Shown here piece by piece: positions 1 through 8,799 of a DNA stretch of 24,747 nucleotides. The notes beneath the pieces were generated by a model. The model had not been told where the DNA came from. It did no database searches and worked only from the letters and a program-made list of their open reading frames with translations. This stretch comes from Paracoccaceae bacterium (GTDB lineage: Bacteria > Pseudomonadota > Alphaproteobacteria > Rhodobacterales > Rhodobacteraceae). The stretch is from positions 1 to 24,747 of the forward strand of contig JAKIUB010000032.1 in the NCBI GenBank assembly GCA_021647745.1, written 5' to 3'. The translations under genes and the position numbers were made by a program. The number at the start of each line of letters is the position of its first letter. Position 1 is the first letter of the stretch.

Positions 1-205
1 CAGCGAGCCATGCCTCGCCCTGAAAATCCTTATCCATGCCCGCCATGATCTTCATCAGGGTCGATTTACCGGCCCCGTTGGAGCCAACCACACCGATTTT
101 TACGCCGGGGAGAAAGGACAGGTGGATATTTTCAAACAGTTTTTTGCCGCCGGGGAAAGCCTTGGAAACGCCTTCCATGTGATAAACGTATTGATATGAT
201 GCCAT
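1..205 (-). CDS. ettA: Energy-dependent translational throttle protein EttA (ABC-F ATPase), 5' part only
   Basis: Only the first 68 codons are in the window; the gene runs leftward off the edge. The translation begins MASYQYVYHMEGVSKAFPGG and contains the Walker A motif GSNGAGKST at about residues 41-49, followed by KIMAGMDKDFQGEA. This N-terminus is very close to the EttA subgroup of ABC-F proteins (MAQYVYTM...SLSFFPGAKIGVLG in E. coli). ABC-F proteins have no membrane domain; EttA binds the ribosomal E site and gates entry into elongation according to the ADP/ATP ratio. The start ATG is preceded on its own strand by the AGGAGC-type ribosome site. The next gene diverges across a 150-base gap. 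The family call is firm; the EttA subgroup is an inference from the N-terminal pattern only, because the second ATPase domain is outside the window. Confidence 0.88.
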   Translation of the reverse strand, partial: MASYQYVYHMEGVSKAFPGGKKLFENIHLSFLPGVKIGVVGSNGAGKSTLMKIMAGMDKDFQGEAWLA

Positions 206-355
206 TTTGAAGGGTGCTCCTGATGGGGGAAACTCGAGTTGAGGGGTTTTAACCAATTGGTGCAGTTGGCGCAATGAGTAGCGATTAAATATTACCTTGC
301 GAAACGCTGCTATTTTTAGGAAGCTGCAAAGGATGATTGGCGGGGTGCTTATTTA

Positions 356-919
356 ATGCGGGCTTTTGTGGTTTTTATTGCGGTTATATTTGCTGTGCAT
401 GGGCCTGCTACGGCGCAAATCACCAACTTGATGTCGGAAGGAAATCTAGTTGCAACCAATAAATTCGGTTGCATAAATCTTGCTGAGGCAAAGCCGGTTT
501 ACACACCCGCCGATTTCACTCGCGCCCTGTTGATTTGTGTCGAGCAAGAGCGGTTTGACGATGCGGCCGGCTTGTTTGGTGCAGCCATGGTATACGGGAT
601 GTTTGACCAAGACAGAGTGGCTGACGAAACTGCAGATCAAGCAATTTTAGTATTACTGGGTGGCGTGAAAAATAAGGTTTCAGAAGAGGAATACCGTAAG
701 CTCGGTGTGGGATTGGACCAGATACTTGAGCCGCTCACGGCAGCCCATTCAGCATTTTGCTCCGCGATTACTTCGGTTGGAATGCCGGATTACTTTCCTG
801 CTTATATGGTGCAGCACGGTATGCGTGCTTTTACCGATCCTGAGGCAGAGCCGCTGGTTCAGGATTTTCCCGCAAGGGCCGTCTGGACAAATATTATGTC
901 GGTGAATTCATGTATTTAA
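356..919 (+). CDS. Small secreted protein of unknown function
   Basis: A 187-residue protein I do not recognise. Residues 1-20 form a classical Sec signal peptide (short basic start, hydrophobic core FVVFIAVIFAV, cleavage most likely after ATA-20), so the mature protein is probably periplasmic. Four cysteines (C39, C61, C135, C186) remain after cleavage and could form two disulfides. The mature part looks helical, with no catalytic motif I can name. Its stop codon lies three bases before the nadD start, so the two are probably co-transcribed, although a functional link is not evident. The ribosome site is weak (GGGG about 12 bases upstream). The reading frame uses ordinary codons and is much longer than the competing antisense frames, supporting a real gene. 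Confidence 0.72.
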   Translation: MRAFVVFIAVIFAVHGPATAQITNLMSEGNLVATNKFGCINLAEAKPVYTPADFTRALLICVEQERFDDAAGLFGAAMVYGMFDQDRVADETADQAILVLLGGVKNKVSEEEYRKLGVGLDQILEPLTAAHSAFCSAITSVGMPDYFPAYMVQHGMRAFTDPEAEPLVQDFPARAVWTNIMSVNSCI

Positions 920-922
920 ATT

Positions 923-1513
923 ATGTCTAGGCGCAACCCGAATTCCTCCACCCACCAAACCATTGGCCTGCTCGGCGGCTCGTTTGATCCGCCCCACCTT
1001 GGTCATGTGCATATCACCAAGCAGGCGCTCAAGCGGTTCGGGCTGGATCGGGTTTGGTGGCTCGTTAGCCCCGGCAATCCGCTAAAGCCGGATGCGCCCG
1101 CCAGCATGGCGCGGCGGATGATAGCCAGTCGCGAAATTATGCAGCATCCGCGCGTGGAGATCAGCGATATCGAGACCCGCCTGAACACCCGCTATACCGC
1201 CGATACCCTCAAGGCCCTGCAGCAGCGCTATCCACGGGTGAATTTCATCTGGCTGATGGGCGCGGATAATCTTGCCAGCTTTCATAAATGGCAAGAATGG
1301 AAGTGGATTGCGCAGAATGTGCCGATCGGGGTAATGGCGCGGCCCGGCGAGCAGATAAGGGCCGGGCTTTCGCCCATGGCGCAGCAATTCGCACGCTACC
1401 GCGTAGCCCCTGCAGCTCTTGCTCACAGCAAGGCACCGGCTTGGTCATTGATTGGCGGGCCAATGCAGGATATCTCTTCTACAGAAATACGCCGGAATGG
1501 CGGCTGGAGTTAG
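923..1513 (+). CDS. nadD: Nicotinate-nucleotide adenylyltransferase
   Basis: This enzyme transfers AMP from ATP to nicotinate mononucleotide to make deamido-NAD, the penultimate step of NAD synthesis, in the cytoplasm. The 196-residue protein has the nucleotidyltransferase HxGH signature within GGSFDPPHLGH (residues 18-28), the family pattern WLMGADNLASFHKWQEW in the middle, and the C-terminal ISSTEIR motif that binds the ATP phosphates. Length is normal for NadD. It starts three bases after the preceding gene and ends nine bases before dacB, so the three genes look co-transcribed. In many alphaproteobacteria nadD sits beside rsfS and rlmH; these are not here, so the gene has been separated from, or never joined, that arrangement in this lineage. 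Confidence 0.95.
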   Translation: MSRRNPNSSTHQTIGLLGGSFDPPHLGHVHITKQALKRFGLDRVWWLVSPGNPLKPDAPASMARRMIASREIMQHPRVEISDIETRLNTRYTADTLKALQQRYPRVNFIWLMGADNLASFHKWQEWKWIAQNVPIGVMARPGEQIRAGLSPMAQQFARYRVAPAALAHSKAPAWSLIGGPMQDISSTEIRRNGGWS

Positions 1514-1522
1514 GAGGTATAT

Positions 1523-2983
1523 GTGCGCATAACCAGACGGGAGATGTTGGCAGGAGCGATGGCATCTCTGCCATTAACTGCCTATGGCCAGCAGGTCGAG
1601 CGCCCGCCTGCGCGGCAAGGCCGAATAATCCCGCCGCTGGATATATCGCAAATACTGGGCACTAGCGGGTTGGGGCAGGATAGCTCTTTTGTGCTGATGG
1701 ATCTGGCCAGTGGCCAAGTTCGGGAAGGCCACAACTCTGCACTTTCCCGACCACCGGCCTCGGTCACAAAAATCATCACCGCACTTTATGCCGGGGCGCA
1801 GCTGGGAAGCGGCTTTCGATTTGAAACCCGCCTGATGGGCTCCGGGCCAATCCGGAACGGCGTGCTGGAGGGGGATCTATATCTCGTAGGCGGAGGCGAC
1901 CCGCAGCTGGATACGGATGACCTGAACACCCTCGTGATGGAAGCCAGAGCCGCAGGCTTGCGGCGGGTATCAGGGAGGTTTTTTGTGGTCAGCAATTCTC
2001 TACCCTTGATCCGGCAGATAAGTGAGGGACAGCCTGTTCAGGCCAGATACAACCCGTCTGTTTCCGGGCTTAACCTCAACTTTAACAGGGTTTACTTTGA
2101 GTGGAAACGCCAAAACGGCGCTTATCAGGTAACTATGGATGCCCGTTCGGGGCGGGTACGGCCAAGGATTGCCGGTGTGCAAATGCGGGTGATGCAGCGC
2201 GCCAGCCCGGTTTATGGATATGAAATGACAGACGGGTTTGAGCGCTGGAGCGTATCTCGGGCGGCGCTGGGAAAAGGCGGCGGGCGCTGGCTGCCGGTGC
2301 GCGACCCTGCCCGCTATGCCGCTGAAGTATTTCAGGTATTGGCTCAGGCCCAAGGGATAGCACTGCCGACAGGGCAAAAACGCGATCGCCTGCCGAATAT
2401 GGCGGTATTGGCTTCGGTAAAAAGCGGTAGCCTTCTGAGTATTCAACGGAATATGCTTCGCTATTCGACCAATTTGACGGCTGAGGTGCTGGGACTGAGC
2501 GCTACCCGCGCGGCGGGTGGGCGGGTTGGTAATCTCCGGGTTTCGGCTCAGGCGATGGGCCGCTGGATGGGCGGAAGTAGCCGCCGGGGCAACAGCGATT
2601 TCTTTAACCATTCCGGCTTGACGGACCAGTCAAAAATTAGCCCTCGCGAGATGGTTTCATTTCTGGCCGATAACACAGCCCAGCGCAGCCTGTCGGAGAT
2701 ATTACGGGAAGTGACGCTGGTCAATACACGCGGAGACGAGGCCAAACTACCGGGGATCAGGGTGTTTGCCAAAAGCGGCACGCTGAATTTTACCCGTGGG
2801 CTGGCAGGATATATCGAAAAAGACGGCCAGAACCGCTATGCTTTTGCGATTTTTGCCGCCGATATGCCGGCAAGAAGCCGCATTCCAGCCGGAGAAGAGC
2901 GCCCTGCAGGGGCAAGGAAATGGCGCGGGGTCGCCAAAACCCAGGAAAAGGCACTGGTGTATCGGTGGGCGAGCCTGCTTTAA
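1523..2983 (+). CDS. dacB: D-alanyl-D-alanine carboxypeptidase/endopeptidase, PBP4 type (peptidase S13)
   Basis: A class C low-molecular-weight penicillin-binding protein that trims or cleaves peptidoglycan cross-links in the periplasm. The 486-residue protein shows the three active-site motifs in order: SxxK as S80-V-T-K83, SxN within YSTNLTAE at about residue 315, and KSG (for KTG) in FAKSGTLNF near residue 417. The large insert between motifs one and two is typical of PBP4/DacB. The start is GTG, fixed by a strong AGGAGG ribosome site five bases upstream; the ATG two bases earlier hits a stop after three codons. The N-terminus ITRREMLAG followed by a hydrophobic stretch and A-Y-G-Q looks like a twin-arginine (Tat) signal rather than an ordinary Sec one; that is inference. 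It follows nadD directly. Confidence 0.94.
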   Translation: MRITRREMLAGAMASLPLTAYGQQVERPPARQGRIIPPLDISQILGTSGLGQDSSFVLMDLASGQVREGHNSALSRPPASVTKIITALYAGAQLGSGFRFETRLMGSGPIRNGVLEGDLYLVGGGDPQLDTDDLNTLVMEARAAGLRRVSGRFFVVSNSLPLIRQISEGQPVQARYNPSVSGLNLNFNRVYFEWKRQNGAYQVTMDARSGRVRPRIAGVQMRVMQRASPVYGYEMTDGFERWSVSRAALGKGGGRWLPVRDPARYAAEVFQVLAQAQGIALPTGQKRDRLPNMAVLASVKSGSLLSIQRNMLRYSTNLTAEVLGLSATRAAGGRVGNLRVSAQAMGRWMGGSSRRGNSDFFNHSGLTDQSKISPREMVSFLADNTAQRSLSEILREVTLVNTRGDEAKLPGIRVFAKSGTLNFTRGLAGYIEKDGQNRYAFAIFAADMPARSRIPAGEERPAGARKWRGVAKTQEKALVYRWASLL

Positions 2984-3002
2984 GCCACCCGTTGGCCGGT
3001 TT

Positions 3003-3440
3003 TCAGGCCGGTTTGGGTATCTGCATATGGCGCGCACGCGCGCCGCGCTCGATTGCCGCGCCGTGCAGGCGGTCGATATTCAGCTCGTAGCGGATTTCGG
3101 CCATGAATTCCAGCTCGCTCTGCTTCAGCCGGCCATCGGCCGCTGCGATATCGCAAGCCATGGCATACGCGGTTTCATAGAGGGTTTCGGGCAAAGCCTC
3201 GCGGACGATGCCGAAAAGAGCATCTAGCCCGTCTTCTATTTCGAAAAGGTCAAAAACGGTCTGGGCGACTTGTTTGATGCGCGAGCTGTCATAGTCGGCA
3301 AAAATCGGCATATGGTCTACAATTCTGGTGATGCTGAGCAGCTCGGAATTGGTGATGTCCTCATCCGAGGCGGATTCGGCGATCATCACGGCGACCAGGG
3401 CGTCTTGGGGCGAGAATGATGGAGGGAGAGAGTTAGGCAT
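3003..3440 (-). CDS. TerB-family tellurite-resistance-like protein
   Basis: A 145-residue, mostly helical, acidic protein. The pattern DALVAVMIAESASDEDITNSELLSITRIV, repeated in weaker form by AYAMACDIAAADGRLKQSELEFMAEIRYEL, is the duplicated acidic D-G-x-x-x-x-x-E metal-binding helix pair of the TerB/DjlA-like fold. Family members are cytoplasmic and associated with metal or envelope stress, but the exact role of stand-alone alphaproteobacterial versions is not settled. I chose the ATG at 3440 because AAGG lies about seven bases upstream and the TerB domain begins soon after. The open frame continues far upstream through lysS, and that extension is only an antisense shadow. The gene converges on dacB with 19 bases between stop codons and diverges from lysS. 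Confidence 0.82.
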   Translation of the reverse strand: MPNSLPPSFSPQDALVAVMIAESASDEDITNSELLSITRIVDHMPIFADYDSSRIKQVAQTVFDLFEIEDGLDALFGIVREALPETLYETAYAMACDIAAADGRLKQSELEFMAEIRYELNIDRLHGAAIERGARARHMQIPKPA

Positions 3441-3560
3441 CGGGGCAACCTTTATATTAGCGCTGTTACTCTCTAGAATATTGACCATTGCGCCGCTGCA
3501 CAATAGGAAGCGAAGAATATTTTGCTTGCCGATGAATGGCAGGTACTGAAAGGGACCAAT

Positions 3561-5135
3561 ATGTCTGACCTGCGTGATCTTGCCATGACCTCCAAAGCCT
3601 GGCCTTTTGAAGAGGCTAAAAAGCTGGTGAAGCGGTTCGAGAAGAAGCCGCCCGCAAGTGGTCATGTGCTTTTTGAAACCGGTTATGGCCCGTCTGGCTT
3701 GCCACATATTGGCACCTTTGGCGAAGTGGCGCGCACAACGATGATCCGCCGTGCCTTTGAAGCGGTCAGCGATATTCCCACCCGCTTGATCTGTTTTTCG
3801 GACGACCTTGACGGGATGCGTAAAGTGCCGGGCAATGTGCCCAACCCCGAGGCGCTGGAGGCGCATTTGCAAAAACCGCTCTCGGATGTGCCCGATCCTT
3901 TTGGCGAATATGAAAGCTTTGCCGGCCATAATAACGCTATGCTGCGGCGATTTCTGGATACGTTCGGCTTTGAATACGAGTTTATTTCCTCTGCCGAATT
4001 TTACCGCTCGGGCCAGTTTGACGAAATACTGCTGCGCTGTGTTGAAAAATATGACGCGATCATGGAGGTAATGTTGGCCAGCCTACGGGAGGAGCGCCGG
4101 GCGACCTATTCGATTTTCCTGCCGATTTCCGCCAAAACCGGACGGGTGCTTTATGTGCCGATGAAATCGGTTAATGCCGCCGAGGGCACCATTACCTTTG
4201 AGGAGGACGGCGAGGAGATCACCATGAAGGTGACCGGCGGGCAGGTGAAGCTGCAATGGAAGCCGGATTTTGGCGCACGCTGGGCCGCACTCGGAGTGGA
4301 CTTTGAAATGTATGGCAAGGACCATTCAACCAATACCCATATATATGACAAAATCTGCCGGATACTGGGCACACCGGCACCGGCGCATTTTGTTTATGAA
4401 ATGTTTCTGGATAAAGACGGGCAGAAAATATCGAAATCGGCGGGCAACGGGATTTCGATTGATGACTGGCTGAAATATGCCAGCGCCGAGAGCCTCTCCT
4501 ATTTTATGTATCAAAAACCGAAATCCGCCAAACGGCTGCATTTTGATGTGATCCCGAAAGCGGTGGACGAGTATCACCAGCAGCTGCGGGCCTTTTCAAC
4601 GCAGGATTTGAAGGCACAATTGAACAATCCGGTCTGGCATATCCACCGCGGGCAGCCGCCGGTGAGCGATATGGTGGTGCCGTTTTCGATGCTGCTCAAT
4701 CTGGCTTCGGCCAGCAGTGCAGAAAACAAAGCGCAGATGTGGGGGTTTATTAACAAATATGCGCCTGATGCCTCGCCTGACACCCATCCGGGGCTTGATG
4801 CCGCCGCAGAGCAGGCAGTGAATTATTTCCATGATTTTGTGAAGCCTGAAAAAGTGTATCGGGCGGCCAGTGATCAAGAGCGCGCCGCGCTAGAGGATCT
4901 TGCCATGCGGTTAAGGGGCCGGGAGGGGGCGGCTGACGGAGACGCTTTGCAAAGCCTTGTATTTTCTGTGGGTAAAGAGCACGGGTTTGACCCGCTGCGC
5001 GATTGGTTCAAAGCGATTTACGAAGTATTGCTCGGAGCATCCCAAGGGCCGCGCTTTGGCGGGTTTATTGCGCTTTATGGTGTGCCGGAAACCGTAGCGC
5101 TGATAGAAAAAGCGCTGGATGGCCGGTTCCTGTAA
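3561..5135 (+). CDS. lysS: Lysyl-tRNA synthetase, class I
   Basis: This enzyme charges tRNA-Lys with lysine for translation. The 524-residue protein is the class I type, found in archaea, alphaproteobacteria and a few other bacteria, and unrelated to the class II LysRS of E. coli. The HIGH equivalent is PHIGT at residues 48-52 within GYGPSGLPHIGTFGE, and the KMSKS equivalent is KISKS at 289-293. The C-terminal part is a helical anticodon-binding domain of expected length. The start ATG at 3561 has GAAAGGG about six bases upstream. An in-frame upstream codon at 3522 would add 13 unconserved residues and is less likely. It diverges from the TerB-like gene across 120 bases that must hold both promoters, and it is followed by a good terminator. 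Confidence 0.96.
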   Translation: MSDLRDLAMTSKAWPFEEAKKLVKRFEKKPPASGHVLFETGYGPSGLPHIGTFGEVARTTMIRRAFEAVSDIPTRLICFSDDLDGMRKVPGNVPNPEALEAHLQKPLSDVPDPFGEYESFAGHNNAMLRRFLDTFGFEYEFISSAEFYRSGQFDEILLRCVEKYDAIMEVMLASLREERRATYSIFLPISAKTGRVLYVPMKSVNAAEGTITFEEDGEEITMKVTGGQVKLQWKPDFGARWAALGVDFEMYGKDHSTNTHIYDKICRILGTPAPAHFVYEMFLDKDGQKISKSAGNGISIDDWLKYASAESLSYFMYQKPKSAKRLHFDVIPKAVDEYHQQLRAFSTQDLKAQLNNPVWHIHRGQPPVSDMVVPFSMLLNLASASSAENKAQMWGFINKYAPDASPDTHPGLDAAAEQAVNYFHDFVKPEKVYRAASDQERAALEDLAMRLRGREGAADGDALQSLVFSVGKEHGFDPLRDWFKAIYEVLLGASQGPRFGGFIALYGVPETVALIEKALDGRFL

Positions 5136-5161
5136 CGCCTGACTCATTGATATTTCTATAT

Positions 5162-5193
5162 AAAAGCCGGGGTGTTGCGCTCCGGCTTTTTTC
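5162..5193 (+). terminator. Rho-independent terminator after lysS
   Basis: The nine-base arms AAAAGCCGG and CCGGCTTTT are perfectly complementary, separated by an 11-base loop, and the right arm runs into a stretch of six T. It begins 27 bases after the lysS stop codon. Confidence 0.9.
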
Positions 5194-5334
5194 TGCGTGC
5201 GCCGCGTTTACGCTTTTTCTGTAATTTTGAGTTAATTTTTACGCAGTCGCGCCTCTCGCGATTTTTCAATTTTGTTGGCCGGATATGCGCCGAGGGGGTG
5301 CATTTGTGGCCGAAAAACCGGAAAGGGTTTATGG

Positions 5335-7632
5335 ATGAACAAGGCAATTACCGATGGTCTTATTTTTATGCCGCCGCCGTTTATTGATGGTCTTGCTGAT
5401 TGGTCAAGCGAGGATGGCACACCCGGCTCGGCAAGCTATGACGTGGCGGCCAATGCAGCACTGGTAGCGAGCGATCCGGATTTTGGCCCCTGTCTGGAAG
5501 TGCAAAAAACCACGGCCCTGCAAAAATTGCGCTATATGGGCGACACACCCGTTTTGCCCGGTTGTTATCTTCAAGTCACCATCCGCTTCAAAGTGTTGAG
5601 CGGGCTTTTCCCCTCTTTTCGCGTGGCTGGCTGGGCCGGTGGGCCGGGTGGCGCGCAGGTAACCGGACTGGATGAAACCGGACCGGAATTGCTGCCCGAT
5701 ACCTATGGGCGGATATATTCGGTATCCGCAATTATTGGCACGGGTGAGCGCACGGGTGTTGATATGGTGTGGGGGACTGAGCCGGTCTTTGGCCATTTCG
5801 GCCTTGATATGACCGGCGATGACGGCGCGGTGGTGCGCATTGAGTCTGTCCGGATTGAAGACAAAACCTCGATATTCCATCGTAAACTGATGGGCTGGGT
5901 TGATGTGCGGGATTATGGCGCTGTCGGAGACGGGATAACAAACGACCGGTTGGCTTTTCTGGCTGCCGATGCGGATGCGCAGGGGCGCGAGGTGGTTGTC
6001 TCTGAGGGGCAGTATTTTATTGGTTCGTCGATGACTATCAATTCACCGATCCGCTTTGAGGGACAGCTGACCATGCCTGCTTGGGCCCGGCTGCTTGTCA
6101 CCTCCAATTTTGAATACAAAACCTATGAAGCCGCCTTTGGTAACGAGCGTGAGGCGCTGACACGGGCATTGTCGGCGTTGTTCAATTATACAGATCACGA
6201 ATCGCTTGATCTGGGCGGGCGGCGGATACAGCTTGATGCGCCGATTGATGTGCATGCCGCCGTTGGCAACAAGAACAATTTTGGCAATCGCAGGGTTTTG
6301 CTCAACGGCCAGCTTGAAGCCACGGCGTCATCCAACTGGGATACGGTCACCGTGAATTCGACCGCTTCCTATTCGACCAGCAGTTCTAAAACACTCTCGA
6401 ATGTGACCAATATCACCAATATCGCCATTGGCTCTCTGGTCAGTGGTAACGGGGTTGGCCGCGAGGTTTATGTGGCGGCCAAGGATGATGGCGCAGGCAC
6501 GATCACGCTTTCGCAAGCACTGGTCAATCCGGCAGGCTCACAAAGCTATACGTTTGAGCGCTTCCAGTATTTGCTGGATTTCTCGGGGTTTGACGGCGTA
6601 TCCCGCTTCCAGATCAGCAATGTGGAATTTGCCTGCCTCGGGCGCTGCTCCGGGGTGATGCTGCCTCGCACAGGTTATGCATGGCATATTCGCAATAGCT
6701 GGTTTTTGCGCCCCAAGGATCGCGGGCTGACCTCCTTTAGCCAAGGCTGCTACGGGATGTCGGTATATAACAACGAGTGGTATTCCAACGAATACAACAC
6801 GTTGGCACAAGATCGCACAACGGTCGCCTTTAACAGCAATGCCAATGATATCAAGGTTCGCGGTAATGTGGCGGTGCGGTTTGCGCATTTCGGGGTTATG
6901 GCCAGCGCCAACCACATTATAACAACCAACCACATCTGGCAGGGAGATAGCGCCGCGGTCGGAAGCCGCACTGCGGGCATCGTTTTTACCTCGCGCAATT
7001 GCAACTCCGTGATCACCGGAAATTATATCGATAATTGTTTTCTCGAAATCGCCAACGAGCACACAAACTGGAAAAACGTTGGCGCTGCTGCTCTGGCTTT
7101 CGGGGCGCTATCTATCACCGGCAACATCTTCGTGGTTAGTAATGTCGCCGCATGGTTCAGCTATTTGCGTTTGGCACCTTATGGCAACGGCCACAATATT
7201 GACGGGATAGCGGTAATCGGAAACACGTTCAAAACCCTTGGTTCCGATACGATCGAGAAGGTTGATAGCGTGGATACTTCCAATGGCAGCTTTAACCATT
7301 CGGTCACCAAAAATGTTGCATTCAAGGGTAATAATTTTGTCGGAGTGAGCAAACGCACCGAAAACCCCGCCTGTATAAAGCTAACCCAAAGTGCGGCCAA
7401 TACGGCATGGAGCTATTCCCACGCAGACAAGGTTCCTTTTGGAGGCGAGGTCCGCTCGGTCAGCAGCTGGTCTGCCAATGGGCCGATAAGGAATGGCAGC
7501 AATACCATTACTTATGACTGTCCGTATTTCAGCACTGGCCTCGGGGCGGCTGGCGATGCGATCGAGGTCAACTGGAGTGGCGCCCGCAAAGGCATGATCC
7601 ACCTGGAATTGCGCTGCGATCTTGCTGCCTGA
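5335..7632 (+). CDS. Right-handed beta-helix protein, pectate lyase 3 / GH28-related
   Basis: A 765-residue protein. Residues 1 to about 190 form an N-terminal module beginning MNKAITDGLIFMPPPFIDGL. GWVDVRDYGAVGDGITNDRLAFLAA (about 195-220) is the characteristic entry of the Pectate_lyase_3 family. The rest holds repeated I-x-G-N-x-F turns (ITGNYIDN, ITGNIFVV, VIGNTFKT, FKGNNFVG) typical of a parallel beta-helix. Related folds bind or cleave polysaccharides and are common in phage tailspikes. No signal peptide is visible, which argues against an ordinary secreted pectinase. I chose the ATG at 5335 because GGAAAGGG lies seven bases upstream; the longer frame from 5272 reads through leader sequence. 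The gene stands alone between two terminators. The substrate and any catalytic residues cannot be fixed from the sequence alone. Confidence 0.8.
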   Translation: MNKAITDGLIFMPPPFIDGLADWSSEDGTPGSASYDVAANAALVASDPDFGPCLEVQKTTALQKLRYMGDTPVLPGCYLQVTIRFKVLSGLFPSFRVAGWAGGPGGAQVTGLDETGPELLPDTYGRIYSVSAIIGTGERTGVDMVWGTEPVFGHFGLDMTGDDGAVVRIESVRIEDKTSIFHRKLMGWVDVRDYGAVGDGITNDRLAFLAADADAQGREVVVSEGQYFIGSSMTINSPIRFEGQLTMPAWARLLVTSNFEYKTYEAAFGNEREALTRALSALFNYTDHESLDLGGRRIQLDAPIDVHAAVGNKNNFGNRRVLLNGQLEATASSNWDTVTVNSTASYSTSSSKTLSNVTNITNIAIGSLVSGNGVGREVYVAAKDDGAGTITLSQALVNPAGSQSYTFERFQYLLDFSGFDGVSRFQISNVEFACLGRCSGVMLPRTGYAWHIRNSWFLRPKDRGLTSFSQGCYGMSVYNNEWYSNEYNTLAQDRTTVAFNSNANDIKVRGNVAVRFAHFGVMASANHIITTNHIWQGDSAAVGSRTAGIVFTSRNCNSVITGNYIDNCFLEIANEHTNWKNVGAAALAFGALSITGNIFVVSNVAAWFSYLRLAPYGNGHNIDGIAVIGNTFKTLGSDTIEKVDSVDTSNGSFNHSVTKNVAFKGNNFVGVSKRTENPACIKLTQSAANTAWSYSHADKVPFGGEVRSVSSWSANGPIRNGSNTITYDCPYFSTGLGAAGDAIEVNWSGARKGMIHLELRCDLAA

Positions 7633-7653
7633 TCTCTGATAAACTCGGCATTT

Positions 7654-7686
7654 TGGCGCCTGCATTTAGCGGAGGCGCCATTTTTC
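7654..7686 (+). terminator. Rho-independent terminator after the beta-helix gene
   Basis: A perfect eight-base stem (TGGCGCCT / AGGCGCCA) with an 11-base loop is followed directly by TTTTTCTT. It lies 21 bases after the stop codon. Confidence 0.9.
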
Positions 7687-7733
7687 TTGGCTTTACCCAC
7701 GGGTTTGCTAAACTATGCCAAAGGAGCCACTCC

Positions 7734-8054
7734 ATGCTGACAATTTCAGAGCAGACCGATATCCAAACCGTTATCACCACTTTCGAGGTAACCCCAGCAA
7801 CCTGTCAGGAGCTGTTGAACGAGCTGAGCACTGCCTGCCGGGAGGTGATCTCAAGGCAGCGGGGATATATCGCTTCCGCCCTGCACATCAATGACGCCCG
7901 CACCCGTATCGCCAACTATTCCCAATGGCAGACCCGCGAAGATTTTCTGGCCATGCTGCGAAGCGAAGCCATGCGCGAGCGCAACCGCCGGATCAACGAG
8001 ATATGTAAAAGCTTTGCGCCGGTCCTATACGAGGTGGCGGAGTGCCGCAGTTAA
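7734..8054 (+). CDS. Antibiotic biosynthesis monooxygenase (ABM) family protein
   Basis: A 106-residue protein with the ferredoxin-like ABM fold: a first strand around IQTVITTFEV, a helix with CQELLNELSTACREVISRQ, and the diagnostic GYIASALHINDARTRIANYSQWQTREDFLAML, in which the conserved Tyr-Ser-x-Trp segment precedes the second helix. ABM proteins range from cofactor-free quinol monooxygenases to haem-degrading enzymes and many uncharacterised members, so the substrate cannot be named. The start at 7734 is set by AAGGAG seven bases upstream; the in-frame upstream region overlaps the preceding terminator and is not coding. It ends 92 bases before the DUF3047 gene. Confidence 0.8.
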   Translation: MLTISEQTDIQTVITTFEVTPATCQELLNELSTACREVISRQRGYIASALHINDARTRIANYSQWQTREDFLAMLRSEAMRERNRRINEICKSFAPVLYEVAECRS

Positions 8055-8146
8055 TCACATCAATTAATTGTGAATATATGTGACCCTGCATGAATTTCAA
8101 TGTCGGGGGTTTTCTGCAAGTATTATCTACCAAAGGAGGGCGCAAC

Positions 8147-8791
8147 ATGAAGTTATTTATCAGAGGCCTTACTTTGGCGGCAGGATTGTCGGGCGTGGCC
8201 GAGGCCGGTGTTATCCCGTTTGACAACGGCTGGAAAGAGCAGGGCTTCTCTCTTTTTTCATCAAATGATTATACGTTGGAAGGCGGGTCTATGGGCGTGG
8301 TTTCGGACGGGTCTGTTTCCATGATCTTTCGCGCTGTGCCGGAGGCAGACTGGTCTTTGCTCGGAGCAGAGTGGCAGTGGTCCGTCACGCAGTCGGTGGT
8401 GGCCACAGATCTGACCACAAAGGGGGTGGATGACCGCAACCTCGCGTTATATTTCGTCTTTGTCGACCCGACCCGCGCCAAGGCGCTTTCCGGCAGCTCG
8501 GCACGGCGGGTTTTCAATGAAGAAAGCACCCGCACGCTGGTTTATGTCTGGGGAGGGGATTACCCGCAGGGGCAAGTGCTTGCCAGTCCGTTTCAACCCG
8601 GCAAGCTAATGATTGTGGCCGCACGCCCAGCAACGACCGGCAGCTTTTCAGAAACCGTTGACCTGGCTGCCGATTTTAGCCGCGCCTTTGGCCAACCCCC
8701 CGGCGCCTTGATCGCCGTGGGTGTATCGGCAGACAGCGATGATACGGATGCCTATATTGACGCCCGCATCTCCGGTCTTCGCCTGCGCTAG
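8147..8791 (+). CDS. DUF3047 family exported protein
   Basis: A 214-residue protein with a Sec signal peptide (MKLFIRGLTLAAGLSGVAEA, cleavage probably after residue 20). The mature region shows the features I associate with DUF3047: FDNGWKEQGFSLFSSNDY near the start, a W-x-W strand (AEWQWSVTQ), the DDRNLALYFVFVD strand, RTLVYVWGG, an F-G segment (RAFGQPPGALIAVGVSADSDDTD) and a final short strand ending ARISGLRLR. The family is predicted to be an all-beta periplasmic protein of unknown function. A strong AAGGAGG seven bases upstream fixes the ATG at 8147. It converges with pit, with eight bases between stop codons and no clear terminator there. Confidence 0.82.
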   Translation: MKLFIRGLTLAAGLSGVAEAGVIPFDNGWKEQGFSLFSSNDYTLEGGSMGVVSDGSVSMIFRAVPEADWSLLGAEWQWSVTQSVVATDLTTKGVDDRNLALYFVFVDPTRAKALSGSSARRVFNEESTRTLVYVWGGDYPQGQVLASPFQPGKLMIVAARPATTGSFSETVDLAADFSRAFGQPPGALIAVGVSADSDDTDAYIDARISGLRLR

Positions 8792-8799
8792 TACCGGCC

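Noticed and set aside
2000..2611. 203-codon leftward open frame opposite dacB
   Set aside because: Pro/Arg/His-rich translation typical of an antisense frame in GC-rich coding DNA.
2991..3015. Repeated GGCCGGTTT between dacB and the TerB-like gene as a terminator
   Set aside because: Only four base pairs form and there is no proper T-run on either strand.
3441..3929. Long N-terminal extension of the TerB-like frame
   Set aside because: It runs antisense through the start of lysS, the residues are not conserved-looking, and a good start with ribosome site exists at 3440.
8055..8083. TCACAT ... ATGTGA inverted repeat before the DUF3047 gene
   Set aside because: The arms are in the reverse order to a CRP/FNR site and the stretch is AT-rich, so chance is likely.
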